Position numbers and translations under genes: made by a program. This document shows, piece after piece, positions 1-12,210 of a stretch of DNA of 64,000 bases (the first letter of the stretch is position 1; each line of letters begins with the position of its first letter). The notes under the pieces are model-generated. The model was not told the origin of the DNA, did no database searches, and worked only from the letters and a program-made list of their open reading frames with translations. Origin of the DNA: Gelatoporia subvermispora B (taxonomy: Eukaryota; Basidiomycota; Agaricomycetes; Polyporales; Gelatoporiaceae); contig KB445797.1 in NCBI GenBank assembly GCA_000320605.2, positions 432,474-496,473 on the forward strand, in the 5' to 3' direction.

Positions 1-850
1 CGCTTTGAAACAGAGTACTCAGTCCAGATCGTAGAAGTAACAAGTCGTAGCATTACATGGTGCTACTACCTTCACATCCGAAGTCCGTCAAAAAGTCAAT
101 CTTGTCCATTGGGAACTTGGAGTACAATCGTTGCTATTTGTACTCCCCACACAGTGTGGTCCGGTCCCTTGCCCGTGATCATATATCTGAGTTCGAAATA
201 GACCATCGGCAATACGGGTTGAGCTCAGAATGTATGCGGGTCCCGCTGTTTAAGATAAAACTCCGATTGTATTTGAGCATGCGGGGTTGAAATCGATACT
301 AAATTATATCACACAGTTGCCTAAACGTCCCAACTCATCTACTGGGTAGACAAGCAAGGTTGCTGTTGGCGTAAGCCGACGCTTCCCGAGTAGCAGAAAG
401 AAGTATTATTGATACGAGGAGCACAGTACAACGACGACAGGGCAGACGACTGATTCTAAGTCCTTCGGTCACATGATGCGCCCACGTGCGCTAGGACGAC
501 CGTCCACTGGCCGAGTCGCGGAAAACCAGCGCACCAGCGCTACACCTCTGGTATCCAGAGACGAGCCTTCTGGTCGCCAGAGTCGTGGCTATCTACTGGT
601 AAGTTTCGAAATTTGACACCATATTACCAGCGGGTGCCTCTGACCGCTGGAATTCCGTGGATATCTGCCTAGCAGTGTAACCCGGGCGGTCAAAGTATAG
701 GCTCGTCCCCAGCCGTTCGGTGTTTGAAACTCCGACGAGCGCTGTCTACTTTGACCGCCCCCATAGACAGCTGGTGCACCGCAATACGTTACTATATCTT
801 ATACGCGGATTGCGGACACTATCGACTGTCTGATTTCACGACCACTGGCT
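1..850. other. upstream region without a supportable gene
   Basis: I find no exon chain or recognisable protein here. One 77-codon reading frame near the left edge shows no family signal. The only structured element is the long hairpin annotated at 684-760, plus a small CTCTGG/CCAGAG palindrome around 545-560. Confidence 0.5.
684..760. repeat. long inverted repeat (hairpin)
   Basis: The 14-base arm GGGCGGTCAAAGTA at 684-697 is matched by its exact reverse complement at 747-760. A second inner pair, GCTCGTC at 701-707 and GACGAGC at 734-740, is nested in register. Together they form an imperfect stem of about 21 pairs with a loop of about 26 bases. No gene is seen on this stretch. The function is unknown: it could be a transcribed hairpin, a binding site for a dimeric factor, or a small transposon relic. 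Confidence 0.7.
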
Positions 851-1009
851 AGTCTTGGTGCACGACAACCTTTCACATCCATGTCGAGTCAATGCATTGT
901 CATCGGCTTCCCAGGTATATACGGAGATCTCAGTGGAGGCATTCCGCTCACTGGAAGCGCGCCCGAGACGGGTATGTGCACTTATCCAGCATTTCGCTCG
1001 CGGTCAAAG

Positions 1010-2674
1010 AAGCTCACGCAATCACTCTTCTAAAGCTAGTTTATGTGTTATAGCCGCTGTTGGTAATGGTGTTGCTGAAGCCAGTGAGAGCGCTTGGATT
1101 GACTACTCTCTAAGCTCTCGTGCTCTACGATCAATTGTGCACAATATCAAGAGAGGTTCAATTCATCTGGGGCCGAAAGTTCAGCGGTGTCGGCCTACTG
1201 TTTTATACGAACCGATGGGCAAATGTAGTTTGGGCTGCTCTGCAAGTTGCGTCGGGTTTCCCTCTGGACGATCACATCGTAAGCAGAGCTCCATATTCTT
1301 TAGTATCAGTGTGCGTTCTGATGTCATTGAATCCTTAATTGGAACAGACGTAGGTGTTCACACAACGCCAGATACATGTCAATGTGATTAGTATCCACGC
1401 GTACTAAGATGCCTCAGTCTGAACTACGTTCTCATTCTGTGCGTTATCACTTTGGGCGTTGCAAGACTAGGTGATTCATAGTATCTGTCACAGTTGTTCA
1501 AATTGACTAAATGTATATAGCATTTGCTACAATACGTGTATACGCGATCACTGGCGGCAACCGGGTCCTTGCGTTTGTAGTGGGCACGCTTGCGTCATTA
1601 GCGCCTTGTGTTGATGTTGTACATCAAATCTCTTGATATTCGCCCTACCCTTCATCATTGACTTCCTCCGCAGTTTTGTTTCTATCTGATCATCATCTCT
1701 CAAGATCCCTCCGCAACCTTCTTCAAAAATCGTCATGGCGCAATAAACTCCACTAGTGTTCAGACTGGGTGAGTGCTCAGCTACCCTTAAATGGCCGTTG
1801 CTAAGTTAAGCGCATACAGACGTAAGATGACTTGTGCTTATTCAAACTCACATATGCTTACATGCGACATACATTGCAAGTGCCAATCGCGGCTCGTGCA
1901 TGTCTGATGATTGCAGAATTTATTGCAATGTGCATAACATGGCGACACACAAAAAACATCAAATTTCGCAATCACCAAGGCGAAGTAAGATTTTCTCTGG
2001 TAGATGCATTACGAATAGACGGTCAGAAACTGCTTCCCACAACTCCTGCGATCTGTTGGATGCTAATGCAGTGTGGCATTACTCAGGGACGGCTTCATTC
2101 TTGTGCGTCATCGATGGGACTGATGTACCTATCATGAGAATGACGGTTCACAGGGTATTGCTACTGCTGAACATTCTAGAATTTCTCACAATTTTCACTT
2201 CGGCATGTACTCCATGCTATTCTTCAGCTGGCAGAGTCTTGGCAGAGTCTGAACTTGCTCTAGGCTGTGGTATATCCGGTATTCTCTACCCCGTACGTTA
2301 TACGCTGATTCAGATATGGCGTCAAAAATATGTTGCTCATGCAATACACAAGGCTGTCCGCAATCGTGATTTCCCATTTTCTGCTGGATGTGCGACAAGC
2401 AGACAGTTTGTCTTTCGACGACACAACAGCATACCAGAGGTCAATACTGACTACTCAAACGCAAGACCAAACAGCTACTCTGCAGTTCAATAGGCCCCAT
2501 TCGACCTTCGTAGGAGAAATGGGTGGAAGTCTGGACAGTACAGACTTCTCAGAGGATGTAATGGAAGCGCTGAATGAGGATGATGAACATGCAGAGGAGA
2601 GTGGATCCCTCATGGCAAGTGGGGATCATGAACTGACTCTGCAATTACCAATGTCCGCCGCGGACATCGAGTAG
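1010..2674 (+). CDS. DUF6533-family multi-pass membrane protein
   Basis: Several exons in different frames add up to the basidiomycete DUF6533 protein type, a family of roughly seven helices with no assigned function. A first exon ending in a hydrophobic run at about 1057 joins, after an intron of about 52 nt, to an exon around 1110-1270 that reads ALVLYDQLCTISREVQF then IWGRKFSG, the diagnostic N-terminal segment. Later exons add helices near 1395-1470, a segment at 1880-2035 beginning near VPIAARACLMIAEF, and a hydrophobic stretch near 2155-2200. The last exon has VISHFLLDVRQ, the usual post-helix signature, then an acidic tail rich in E/D/S ending at the stop at 2672-2674. The initiator ATG is not resolved: the reading frame of the first exon has no ATG, so another 5' exon is expected. 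Exon edges in the middle are tentative. The family call is fairly secure; the exact model is not. Confidence 0.6.
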
Positions 2675-2793
2675 AATATTACCGACTATCGCTCTTTCCG
2701 TTGTGGTCATGTACATATGAACCTGCACTTCGTATAGCTCCCGACATTCCGATATATTGGTCCCACCAAAGTTCTCGGACGCTATATAAAGCA

Positions 2794-4971
2794 TCACTCG
2801 ACAGAATGTAACTGCTCCATGTGTACGACTTGAGAGAAAATCTCGAACGCAGCTTGGGGTTGGAAAGCAGGCTGCATTTCACGCGAGTGAGCGTAGTCAC
2901 GGATCTTCATAAGATTTCAAACGTACCACTTCGTGCCCTGATTCGTATACACGGCTAAAAGAGAGTCAGTACGCTTGACGTGAGATGCAAACGCGCAGAC
3001 ATACGCGAACGAGAAATTGTCGACGTTCTGTACTGCAGCGACGGGCTTCCCCCCAACAGTGATGTTCGTGAAAGGCGTGTTGTGGAGAGTCTCGTTGCCG
3101 TACCAGTCCATTGCAAGGACCGATGCATGCCCGCCGAGCCAATTACAGCTATGAAGGCCGGAATATGACATTGTCATGAGTCATGTGAACCTTAGGGTGT
3201 CCACATACTTTATATCTGCATCACCCGCCTGCGAGCGATGACCATGAGCCTTAGGAAGATACAAGCAGATCCTCACGTACCCAAATAAGAATCTTGAGCC
3301 TCGAGTTTGCAAGGGCTGAAAGCTGGGGGAGAAGGGTGCGAGCATCATCTCCGGTTCTCGAGAACTCGTCATCCACAGGGTCAGAGCACTCCTCGTACTT
3401 TACCTGAATGAGTATGATCAGAGGCGTGTTCCAGGTTGATAGCATTATGCGCACCTGGACGCCAATTTTTGACATGATACTGGTATTCTGAAGGAATGTG
3501 ACGTAGAACTCGGGTGGGAAAAGCGCTGATGAGTTCTGGCGTAGGTCATCCGAGTCGCGATCGCCAACTGCTGGGACGAAGACGTTGTCGATCTACAGAA
3601 TGCAGACTCGTCATAGTTGCATACACACAGAAAGGCTTTTGACTTACGCAGAAGTTATCGGCCTTCCTACATATTTGGTTGCTGTCCGCGTCCTCTCCGG
3701 CAGCATAGCATGCCTCCTCTTGCTCTTGACAACCCCCTGGGCCGAAGAAGGCCTGGTTTAGCTGAGCAAGCACCTCATCGCTCTGCAATTGTCCGTAGCC
3801 GGGTGCGTTCGTGGCGAAGTTGACATATGCTTCATTCTGAAGAAGCGGATCATACCAGCCACTACGTCGCAGAAATCTATTAGTATCGAAAGAAGTAGCG
3901 CATATGGAGGGCTCGCACTTGTTGATCATGAGTGCGCTGACGTGTATTTGTTCCCCCTTGATAGTACCATTCTGAATTTTCTGATTCTGCTCATCGAAGT
4001 ATGTGACGAATTCCGGTCCGTAGTGACCCCCGTAGCTTTCTGTAGCGAAGACGAATCTGAAGAGAAGAATAGGTTTGAATAATTCTCAGCATGTCATACG
4101 AGCTTGCTCACTCTCGGCTTTGGTATTTCGCAAATTCCCCACTCTCGAAAAGGACTTGGAAGGCTTGCCATACAGGAGGAGCTGAGGCGAAAGTGCTGTT
4201 TACGTCGACTGTGCCGAATGAGAAACCAGTGCCTATCGGTTGGTCGACGTAGATTACTGCGAATGTTTGCTTAAGCCATTGAGCGTTATCATAATGGGGT
4301 AATGATGTGCTTACTGTTGCTGATGTTGTTCCAACTAGAAATGATTGTCGGCTGAGCGCAGTCACATAATGACTCCGAAGCCAGGATTCTTACCTAAACG
4401 GGTTGAGCACAGTGGTCTCGCCATCGGGGTTGACATGACAGGGTCCGTGCTCTAGTTTTATGCAGTTCCTGAGCGACTGGTCTCAGATGAAAGTTGCTTA
4501 ACTTGTATCATACCTTGGAAAAGACCTATCATAGATGAGCACCCTGGGCCCCCGTTAAGCCTGGCGTATAGTGAGCACCGATGCGTTTGGGAGCTCAGAT
4601 CTCGTACCATAGAGTAAACGGAGCGGTTTCTGGGCTGTGGCGAGCTTCAAAGAACCAGAAGAACTGGACAATGTGAGCCAATGCCGTTGCTAGAGGACAT
4701 GCAGCTCCCGCACCATAGACATATTGGTGCCTACATCAAGGTAACCGGAGATCTGCTTCACCCCTGGCGTCGTTTCGCATACTCCGGAATTCAACACGGC
4801 CCTTATCTTGGTATCGGACTGGATCTGAGACGTGAAATCGAATGTCTCTCGCTGAAGAGGTTCCTCTGTACGGTTGGTGAGCTGAGCGGCCGACGCTGCC
4901 TCAACAACGTTGAAGGCAGCCAAGAGACACAGAGCGGTGAGAGACCACAGGCCCGGAATACAAGCCAGCAT
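2794..4971 (-). CDS. secreted serine carboxypeptidase, peptidase family S10
   Basis: This gene encodes an exopeptidase that removes C-terminal residues from peptides and is exported or vacuolar. The ATG at 4971 begins a clear signal peptide (MLACIPGLWSLTALCLLAAF). An in-frame ATG 14 codons upstream would place polar residues ahead of it and is less likely. Spliced exons carry every S10 landmark: the substrate-site segment NGGPGCSSMIGLF near 4510-4560, the nucleophile motif ATESYGGHYGPEF near 4020-4060, the catalytic Asp region GDADINCNWLGGH across an intron near 3150-3210, and the catalytic His in RVYESGHEV near 2915-2935. A final exon reads PAFQPQAAFEIF and ends HMEQLHSVE. Several of these motifs appear only after removing introns of about 50-60 nt, so single-frame translation makes the gene look broken. 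The catalytic triad appears complete and I see no frameshift. Confidence 0.9.
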
Positions 4972-5537
4972 TATCACTGTCCTGTTCTTGATGGGTGTTC
5001 CGCCAGGCGACAAACCCGCATTTTCTCTCGTGCTCTTGTACCTTCAGAGGCCGCCCGGACTGACCCATAAGCGCGGAAGCGCTCCTCGAAAATCAGCAGA
5101 AGAAAATTTACGTTATAGTATAATGTTCGCTACCGCGCGGCCAAGGAGACGGACGACCGCATGGCGAGTGCGCATATTTAGCATATCGGAGAGCTCGCAA
5201 CGTGGTTAAGAAGTCTAAGGTAGCCGGGCATGGTTGAATGTCGACACTTTTTGATCCATATGTAGGTCATGGGTTGTAATTGCTACCAGTCAGAAGCTGC
5301 GTATGTCGGATGAATAGGAACTGAAGATGTTGCATTTAGAGACGACCGAGGATGACCGTAAGCCTCACCGATTGCCACCGTGATACCCGGCGGACCGTGT
5401 CAGACCGTACAACCTTGCCACGTGCAGTAAACGCCGCACCGCTTCGCGTTCGTAAGGTCGTACCCACATCGATCGGTTACATTCAGCTCGGCAGATCTGG
5501 AAAGGTAGTCTACGAGGTACATACAAGAATGGTGCTC
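4972..5537. other. intergenic region between S10 and 2OG-oxygenase genes
   Basis: No gene is supported in these 566 bases. They hold the upstream region of the minus-strand carboxypeptidase and the 3' flank of the minus-strand oxygenase. Confidence 0.5.
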
Positions 5538-7123
5538 CTAATTATAATGCTTCACCACAACACCATGAACGATCTGTTCTTCAATCCCATTCTCGGCTTT
5601 CTTCAACTGTCTCTCCCCATATGAAGAGCATCTGCCTATGCGCCATGCTCTCATGGTTGGAGCGTCCGCGTCCTCGAATACTCGCCGGATGCCGTGCCTT
5701 CGTAGCACGGGACTTTCGATACAGGGACCCAACTGCACGTCGTCATCTGGCATTGCAAAATAAAAAACTCCGAGTCGCGTGTAACCGCGCTGGTCCGCCG
5801 GGGGCTGTACCACACGGTGTATTGTTGCCTTATAGAACCCTCCGGAAAGAAATTCCATAGCATCACCTGCGTTGATTACCTAAGAGAGCATTTTCACTGC
5901 TAATAGTGGCGCAGGGTGGGGCATGTACTCACGAGTGCATTTTCGATATGTCTGATCCATCGCCACTTGCCATCCGGGGAGAGGATCTGAAGGGCCGCTA
6001 CAGGTTGGCTCCACATGATCGTCACACTCGACCAATCTAGCGATCGTTGTGTTTCCTGCACGCGTAGCATGTTTAGGAAGGACCCTACCTGTATGTCCTT
6101 TGAGCCAAACATTCTTCGTTTTCGTTTCCTCATCCTCGGACCGCGGGAAGCTGTCATAGACAAGGGATGAATGAACATCGCTAACATCCGACTGGCGATG
6201 AGCATGGTGCATACTACTTCATGAAACGTACTGCAGGGAAATAACGTGAATACCGCTCTCTTAGAAGCGGGACAAGATCCCACCGAAGGTTTCCCCTTCC
6301 GCATCGAAGTTGTGGGAATGAACAAATGTATCTTCAGGCAGTTCCAAACCAAGCGCGAAGAGTCTTTAAACGATGGTCAGATGTAAGAAGGACCCATATT
6401 CGCACTCACAAACCTCAGTAAGGGCAGGAGGACCTCAACGTGGTTAAACCGAACAAACGTATCGATCTCGGGAAGTAACGGCACAAGAGCTCTTGGGTGC
6501 TGCCTCCTACTGACATCTCGTAGAACTGCATGAAATGATGAGAACCTTTAGTCACATACGTTTATAGTTGCACTGACGATTATAATGCTCGATCTGGTCG
6601 CGGACACCGGAGTCGATGAGCTGTGTTTATTGAATAAAGATCTCGGAGAACAGTGATTCGGACGGAGTCAAGTACCCAAAATTGCCGTAATTTGTAACCT
6701 TGGTATGATCCAGTTCCCCGGATATCCGCTACGTACGGCTTCTTTTCTTCATCCGGTACCTGTGAGAAAGGGGTGTCTGCGATATCAAATATTCTAGCAT
6801 TCTGTAGATCAGGATGTCAGCTTTGGAAGCCAGACGCACACGCATCGATTGAAGCACACGGTACCTGAGCGGGTGTAATACCATGGTTGATGGCGTAGAA
6901 AAAGCCTTGCGTGGTCATCGCATCGCGGACTTGTAGGGCAAGCTCCGCGCGTCCCTCTGGTGTATGTGCCTTGGACAAGTCGATGATCGTCAGGTCCGCA
7001 AATTCCACTAGGAGACAAGGACGTCACGTAAGGCAGGAAGTCTCAGAAAATGTACACACGATTTTCACTGGTATCCGGAGCCGGGGCGTAGTGGGGGATC
7101 TGCGGTAGTTCGACGCTGGGCAT
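5538..7123 (-). CDS. 2-oxoglutarate/Fe(II) oxygenase, isopenicillin N synthase-like
   Basis: The product belongs to the plant-type 2OG-Fe(II) dioxygenases with a DIOX_N domain. The ATG at 7123 gives MPSVELPQIPHYAPAPDTSE. It splices to an exon reading EFADLTIIDLSKA and QGFFYAINHGI, the classic N-terminal fold of the family. Further exons give FDIADTPFSQV, GSYQGYKL and ELPEDTFVH. Iron ligands are seen as GHTD (HxD, created across an intron near 6050-6110) and the distal HRVVQPP near 5815-5825. The usual RxS 2OG-binding triad is replaced by RLG, although the Arg is kept. The C-terminus is KHYN at the stop at 5538. At least five short introns are needed. The substrate cannot be told from sequence; relatives in mushrooms are numerous and mostly uncharacterised. 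Confidence 0.85.
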
Positions 7124-7336
7124 GTTTCTCAGTGCGAAGTGCGGCCTGCAGAAGTGAGAATCCCACCCAGGATCGTCGCTTCTTATATCCATGGGAAAGG
7201 ATCCTTCCGCAGGTCTCTGTTCCGTAGGCAGTACCCAATCAGAGATGCACCGCGGAGTCCTAGACAACTCGGCTCTGCATCAGGGCGGTCAGAACGCTGG
7301 GGAATTCTAAGCCTGTCCGGTGGAGCGATTGCGCCC

Positions 7337-7342
7337 TATATA
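7337..7342 (-). promoter_or_regulatory. TATA-like box upstream of the 2OG oxygenase
   Basis: On the minus strand an AATTATATAGGG context lies about 210 bases upstream of the ATG at 7123. Position and AT-rich core fit a TATA element, but distance to the start codon is on the long side. Confidence 0.3.
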
Positions 7343-7949
7343 ATTTGGAGATGGCCGCATGTTCGAGGGATGCCCAGCGCGTTCACGGGCACGATTCCTG
7401 ACTATTCCCCCGTGCATTCACGGAGCGCCCTTCCGTACAAGAATACGTATATGACTGATGGATATGTAAGTCGGCTGTTCCACATACAAACTTGTGGCTC
7501 CTCGAGAGTAGTAGTTGGATGTCCATAGTAGCCGCTAGCTACCCAGGGTCCAGCGCCTCTCCGAGAAGGGTCGAACCGGGGACGGAACGAGTTCAGGATG
7601 CTGGTCTTCGCGAACGAACAACAAGGCCTCGGAGGACTTTATTCGGGTGCGATACCACACGATGCCACAGTCCTTTCAGACATGGCAGAACACGACCTGT
7701 TGATAGTCCCTGGCCACGTCACCAGTGTGATGCTTCCCCTTCCGAGTCGCACCCTTGATCGCCAGTCCACCGCTATCAATTCTATCCAACGAGAGAACAT
7801 TCAGCACCCGCTTGCAGCGTTGGAGTCAACAAACTCACGAAACTCATCAGTCAACACCGGCCACGAGTTGGTGGCACTGACGAATAGCACACATTCTCCA
7901 CAAAAAGAAAGCAGCATGTGCATCAAGTACTTTATTGTGCCTAGCCGAC
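7343..7949. other. intergenic region
   Basis: Reading frames of up to 129 codons occur on the plus strand here, but none carries a recognisable domain or a spliceable continuation. I treat the stretch as the 3' flank of the GH5 gene and the promoter of the 2OG oxygenase. Confidence 0.45.
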
Positions 7950-10917
7950 CTAAGACATAGCCCCAAAAGACGCCATAACGAGGTAAGTCAAGAATGCAAG
8001 CAAAAGGAAAGCGACGGTGGCGATGGATGAGCCAAAGTCGTCCCAGACACTATTAACCATGAAGATGCCTCTCGGCCGGGGATCAACCGCTACAACAACA
8101 CGGTGTACCCTGCCCGGCACGAGCTTCCCTAGCTCAATCCTGAGTGTCTGGCACGCTTCGTCATACACGTACTCGTCATTCTCAGCCAATCCCTGCACGA
8201 CGAATTTCTTCCCGTGGCCGAGCATCGAAGGGAAGAAGATCTCAGTGGTCTTCGACTTGAGAACGTGCCCGACGCGCGGGGGGCTCGCGATGCTTGCATC
8301 GGAGCGCGCGCCCGTGGGGCTTACAGCGGCGTCTGGGATGGCCCACTCGAACGTGAAGGACCCTGTGTTCACCTCGTAGTCGAAGCGCAGCGGGATACCG
8401 GCAGTCTTGGCAGGGTATGGGCGGACGATAGCGCGCAGGATCCGCCCGCCGTTGTCTAGTGTCGGTGACGTCTGGTCGTAACCCAGAAGAGACGCCGGCA
8501 GAGCGCGCCTGCGGCTGAACCATGAGAAATTCTCGCCGTTCCAGTCATCGCCTCGGTGGTCATCATTATCCGGGTTGTAATTCCAAAGTCTGCAAGAATA
8601 GTCGTGTAGCCAAAACTCAATCTCGGGTTTAAGACGTGCATAGGAGTGCGCCTTACGTGAATCCTACAAGGCACCGGTCGAGGGCAGTGATCATCGCATC
8701 CATCATGCGCGACTGCCAGGTCCAGTCATCGGTCTTGAAAGCCTCGCCTTTGCTGAAAGTAGACGCAGTCAGTCCGCGGGGATGTGACACCCACTATAGC
8801 CAGGCGCACTTCATGTCCATCGGTATCCCGCACTCTCCGATGACCACGGGCGTCTCGCCCAATGCACGGTAACCAGCCTCGACGACATTGCGGATCTGCA
8901 GAGAGAAATTGTCTCTGGCACCCTGCTGGCCCCAGTAGAATGCTCTCAGGGGGAACATGCCCTGTACGTGCGGCGATCAGCCGTCACGATCGCACGAAGT
9001 GGAGAAGTTTGGATATTGTACCCGGGATAGTCCTTGTACATTAGCCGTGAAGTCGCCGAACGCCTTCGCGAAGAGCGCATTCAGGTCGTACCTGAAGGTA
9101 CACAGTGAGTGAATTCACCATATGATCTCCGCGGGAATTTACCAGTGCGGCGCATAAACCATATTCCGTGGCCGATGCTCCGCAGTCCAAGATGCCGGAC
9201 AGAACTGTGCCCTTCTCCGTCAGCTGGAGAGCTAGAGCAGGATGCTACGTGAACGAACCTCGTTGGGTATAGCTTCGACAAAGACCAGCTTGTCTGAACC
9301 GGAGACACTCTGCACGCGCTCCGCCCACCGCTTCACGAGTGGATAATAGAAGTCCGTGTACCAATCGACCTGTATCTCGTCAGGACTCCGCCAGACGTAA
9401 GTGGAGTAGATATTACCTTGCGTCCCGTCATAGGGTCCTTAGTAAAGTAGGTTTCCCGTAAGACAACGCCTTGGTTCTTCTGTGTGTCCCAACCCCACAC
9501 GCCATGCATTTCCCAGAGACACTTGCCCTGCGTCGGGCCATCATCACGCCACGCCTTCTGACCCGTAGTGTTGATCACCTTTGTAGAGGTGAGGCGTGAG
9601 GGAAAAGGGAAAGAACGTGTCCAATGTCCGACCGCGGTGGGGTGACCGGCACCTAGCATGAAGGACTGAAAAGCGGTAGCTACAGAGCGTCTTTGAGGTT
9701 AGAAGTCGATCGATATACGTAGGGTACTCACGAACATGGCCGAGATGGAGATCAGTGTTATAGTCGAATTCGTACATAGACTTCAGATCTATGTATCCTC
9801 TATGTGGTTCGTTCATTATCTGTCAAAAGCGTCTAGGCCGATCTCACTACGAGAGCATGCAGGGCCGCACCTCGAAGCCGAGTACGCCTTCTAGATTACC
9901 CACTGTCTCCGCCACCTTCTCCCACATATTTAGGAAGCATGTCTGCAGAAAAGTCTGGATGTGCACTTCTTCTCCGACCTGATCCTTGACTTTCAGCTTG
10001 GGAGCGAAGATATCTCCAGCCCAAAAGCAAGTTCTACACCGGCAATAGTCATGAACATCTACACTCATACACGTAGGAGATCGCACTTACGCCATAGTCG
10101 CCGCAGCCAACTTCTGGTAGCCACACGGCCAGAGGCCTCTCTCTTCCTCAGTATGACCTCCGCCTTTGATGCCCTTCAGCCAAGCCGCTCCTGGTTCCTC
10201 TAGGCCATGGAGATCAAACCCAGCTGCCTCCAGTGTCCACGCAGGTGCTCCGGATCCGCCAGAATAGCGAGACCATACGTCTTGGTGCATAACCACGAAT
10301 GCGGTCATGCCATACTGAGGCAGCATTGAGAGAAGACTCTTGAGATAGTCTAGGTACTCCATGTCGTATACGCCACTACGCATCAGCAGAGTGGTCAGGC
10401 TTCAGTTCGGCAGAGGAGCTCGGAACCAACGTACGGCCCCGCGTGCTCAACGGCCTCCCAGGTTACCAGGAATCGAACTATTGCATCATCAGAGAATACT
10501 TAAAAGATGAGAGGGTTGCTGCTTACGCACTGAATGACAAGCCCCATCTGCGCAGCCGAGAGAAGTGTTCGTGCGCTTCATCCAGAGGGAACGGTCGGCC
10601 GACGAAAGTCACTGCGGCATGGTTGGCAGGAAAGGAATCATGGTCATGATCGGTGGGTCTAAATATGTGTTTAACACCGATGTCTAAATTGCACCGTAAA
10701 ATCGGTGCACATACGTTTTGCAGCCTCCGGACAAGTTCACTCCCCGTAAGTTGCACACCCTCCCAAATGCATCGACGAAGTGGCGGCCACGAATGGAGAT
10801 GCCCCCTGTCGCTGACGTTGACCAGTCGTGTGCGGACGTCCGCCTCGATGATGTTGGAGTTGAATCCGGCGACAACCCTGCAGAGGGCGGTATCTGACCA
10901 GCACGCGGCTGATGCAA
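7950..10917 (-). CDS. GH5 (subfamily 12-like) steryl/ceramide beta-glucosidase with C-terminal membrane anchor
   Basis: This is a glycoside hydrolase family 5 enzyme of the fungal endoglycoceramidase-related group, which cleaves beta-glucose from sterol glucosides or glucosylceramide. In order, exons show GRHFVDAFGRVCNLRGVNLSG near 10720-10790, then FPANHAAVTFVGRPFPLDEA, VRFLVTWEAVEHAGP, VYDMEYLDYLKSLLSMLPQYG and HQDVWSRYSGGSGAPAW. The acid/base Glu is in MNEPHRGYIDL near 9790-9816 and the nucleophile Glu in VIGECGIPMDM near 8820-8850. After a beta-rich tail the last exon ends in a single hydrophobic helix (GSSIATVAFLLLAFLTYLVM) and stops at 7950. The 5' end is unsettled: the first recognised exon opens without an in-frame ATG, so a further start exon must lie upstream of about 10917. 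At least ten introns are present. Both catalytic residues are intact. Confidence 0.85.
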
Positions 10918-12152
10918 GTTTATGTCGTATCAAGGATTGGCATCCTAAGGGAGGTGACACCCACCAAGCCTTCCGAAGTTACAGAGGCACTAGTCGCACT
11001 GAGATCTTGCGATTGGTCAGGTCCGACGAGGATGAAGGATGCGTCAGATGCGGTACGCGAGATCATCAGGACCAGAGAAGCACTGGAACTTTAGTACAGG
11101 GCTGCACAGGGTCAGGGCGCTATGTGGCACAAGCGAGATGTGGGTATAGTCCAGAATATAACGATCCAACCGGTGAATCAAGTCTTTGACCAGGCGCAGG
11201 ACATGGGAAGTCGATATCTACGAGAGCCCGAGTCTCAGCGAGAGTATGTGCTGGCGACCCCATGAGAACTTGCCTAATTTGGATATCGGGCACACCATAT
11301 CAGGCATTCGAATGAACTCGCTCACGCTTCGGAATGCTGCGCTTACAACGTTCACGGGTCGCACACCGCCGTCCCGCGAAGATGGTAATCTCCTCCTCTT
11401 TTACTCTATTTGACATTCATTCACCGGGTACCATCGAATGAAGTGCTCAAGATACCACGGCAACACTAGGTTTAGGTCTGACGTGCCATATCCAGTTTTG
11501 CAGGGCGGCCATATCCCTAAGTGCTATGCATAACCTTGCCACGGTTTACAGCTTCGAGAATCTCGTCACCCTAGTGCCTGCGTATGGTAGCTTGCAGGAA
11601 TATGTTTTGACTACAATATCTACTCCAGCTGCGGGTCTATCTTGCAATTGAGCGGTCACCTACGGGTCTTTCTCCGCAGAGTCAGTACGTCTGCGCACTA
11701 CTCATCTTGTCATGGTCAGTAATCAGCCTTGTCAAGACCCTGCCATGAATACGTGTGGTGAAAGTGTAGTGATGCTCACTGCTTTGCGTGTTGGCAGACT
11801 TCAAGGCATGCAAGGGCTTCTTACAGCATGCATATCGCGGAATCCCACATGCGGGACGACAGAACCCTTTGTAAGAGGCAATGATATTGCTCGTGACCCT
11901 TGCTTGTGAACCCCCAGACAAGATAGGGAGCTCCTTCTTCTTGAAGAGATTAGTACCTCTATGCTCCGACGCCTTGCTGCTTCTTGCGACATCAGATGAT
12001 ACACTCCGGACGAATGTGCACCCTTCCATACCTCAACATACTATGCTGGATTAAACTAAGTTTGGTACGAATGCGGGTGATGCGTGTGTTTACGTCTACA
12101 CAGCTCCCTGTCATAGCGCTCAACCAAGACCTCATCACCTACGCAGCCGGGA
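10918..12152. other. region without a confident gene
   Basis: About 1.2 kb with only short frames on both strands (for example a 115-codon frame at 11682-12029, minus). None has domain signal or a coherent exon chain. The missing first exon of the GH5 gene probably lies in its left part. Confidence 0.4.
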
Positions 12153-12158
12153 TATAAG
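12153..12158 (+). promoter_or_regulatory. TATA box of the first nucleotidyltransferase-like gene
   Basis: TATAAG at 12153-12158 stands 53 bases before the ATG at 12211, with a pyrimidine-rich CCCCCCTCCC tract between them, a common arrangement in fungal promoters. Confidence 0.5.
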
Positions 12159-12210
12159 CCCGTTCATGAGTTTGCCCCCCCTCCCTCATGCCCGTTCCTG
12201 CCACAGTCCA

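Noticed and set aside
1834..2493. A 219-codon plus-strand frame taken as a single gene
   Set aside because: Its text is a mix of real exon sequence read in the wrong frame and introns; the DUF6533 exons in other frames explain the region better.
2917..3475. Apparent frameshifts in the S10 carboxypeptidase near its catalytic Asp and His
   Set aside because: Removing short GT-AG introns restores GDADINCNW and ESGHEV in one frame, so the gene is not broken.
8242..8523. Arg-rich minus-strand frame overlapping the GH5 C-terminus
   Set aside because: The GH5 frame has domain support and the overlapping frame has none.
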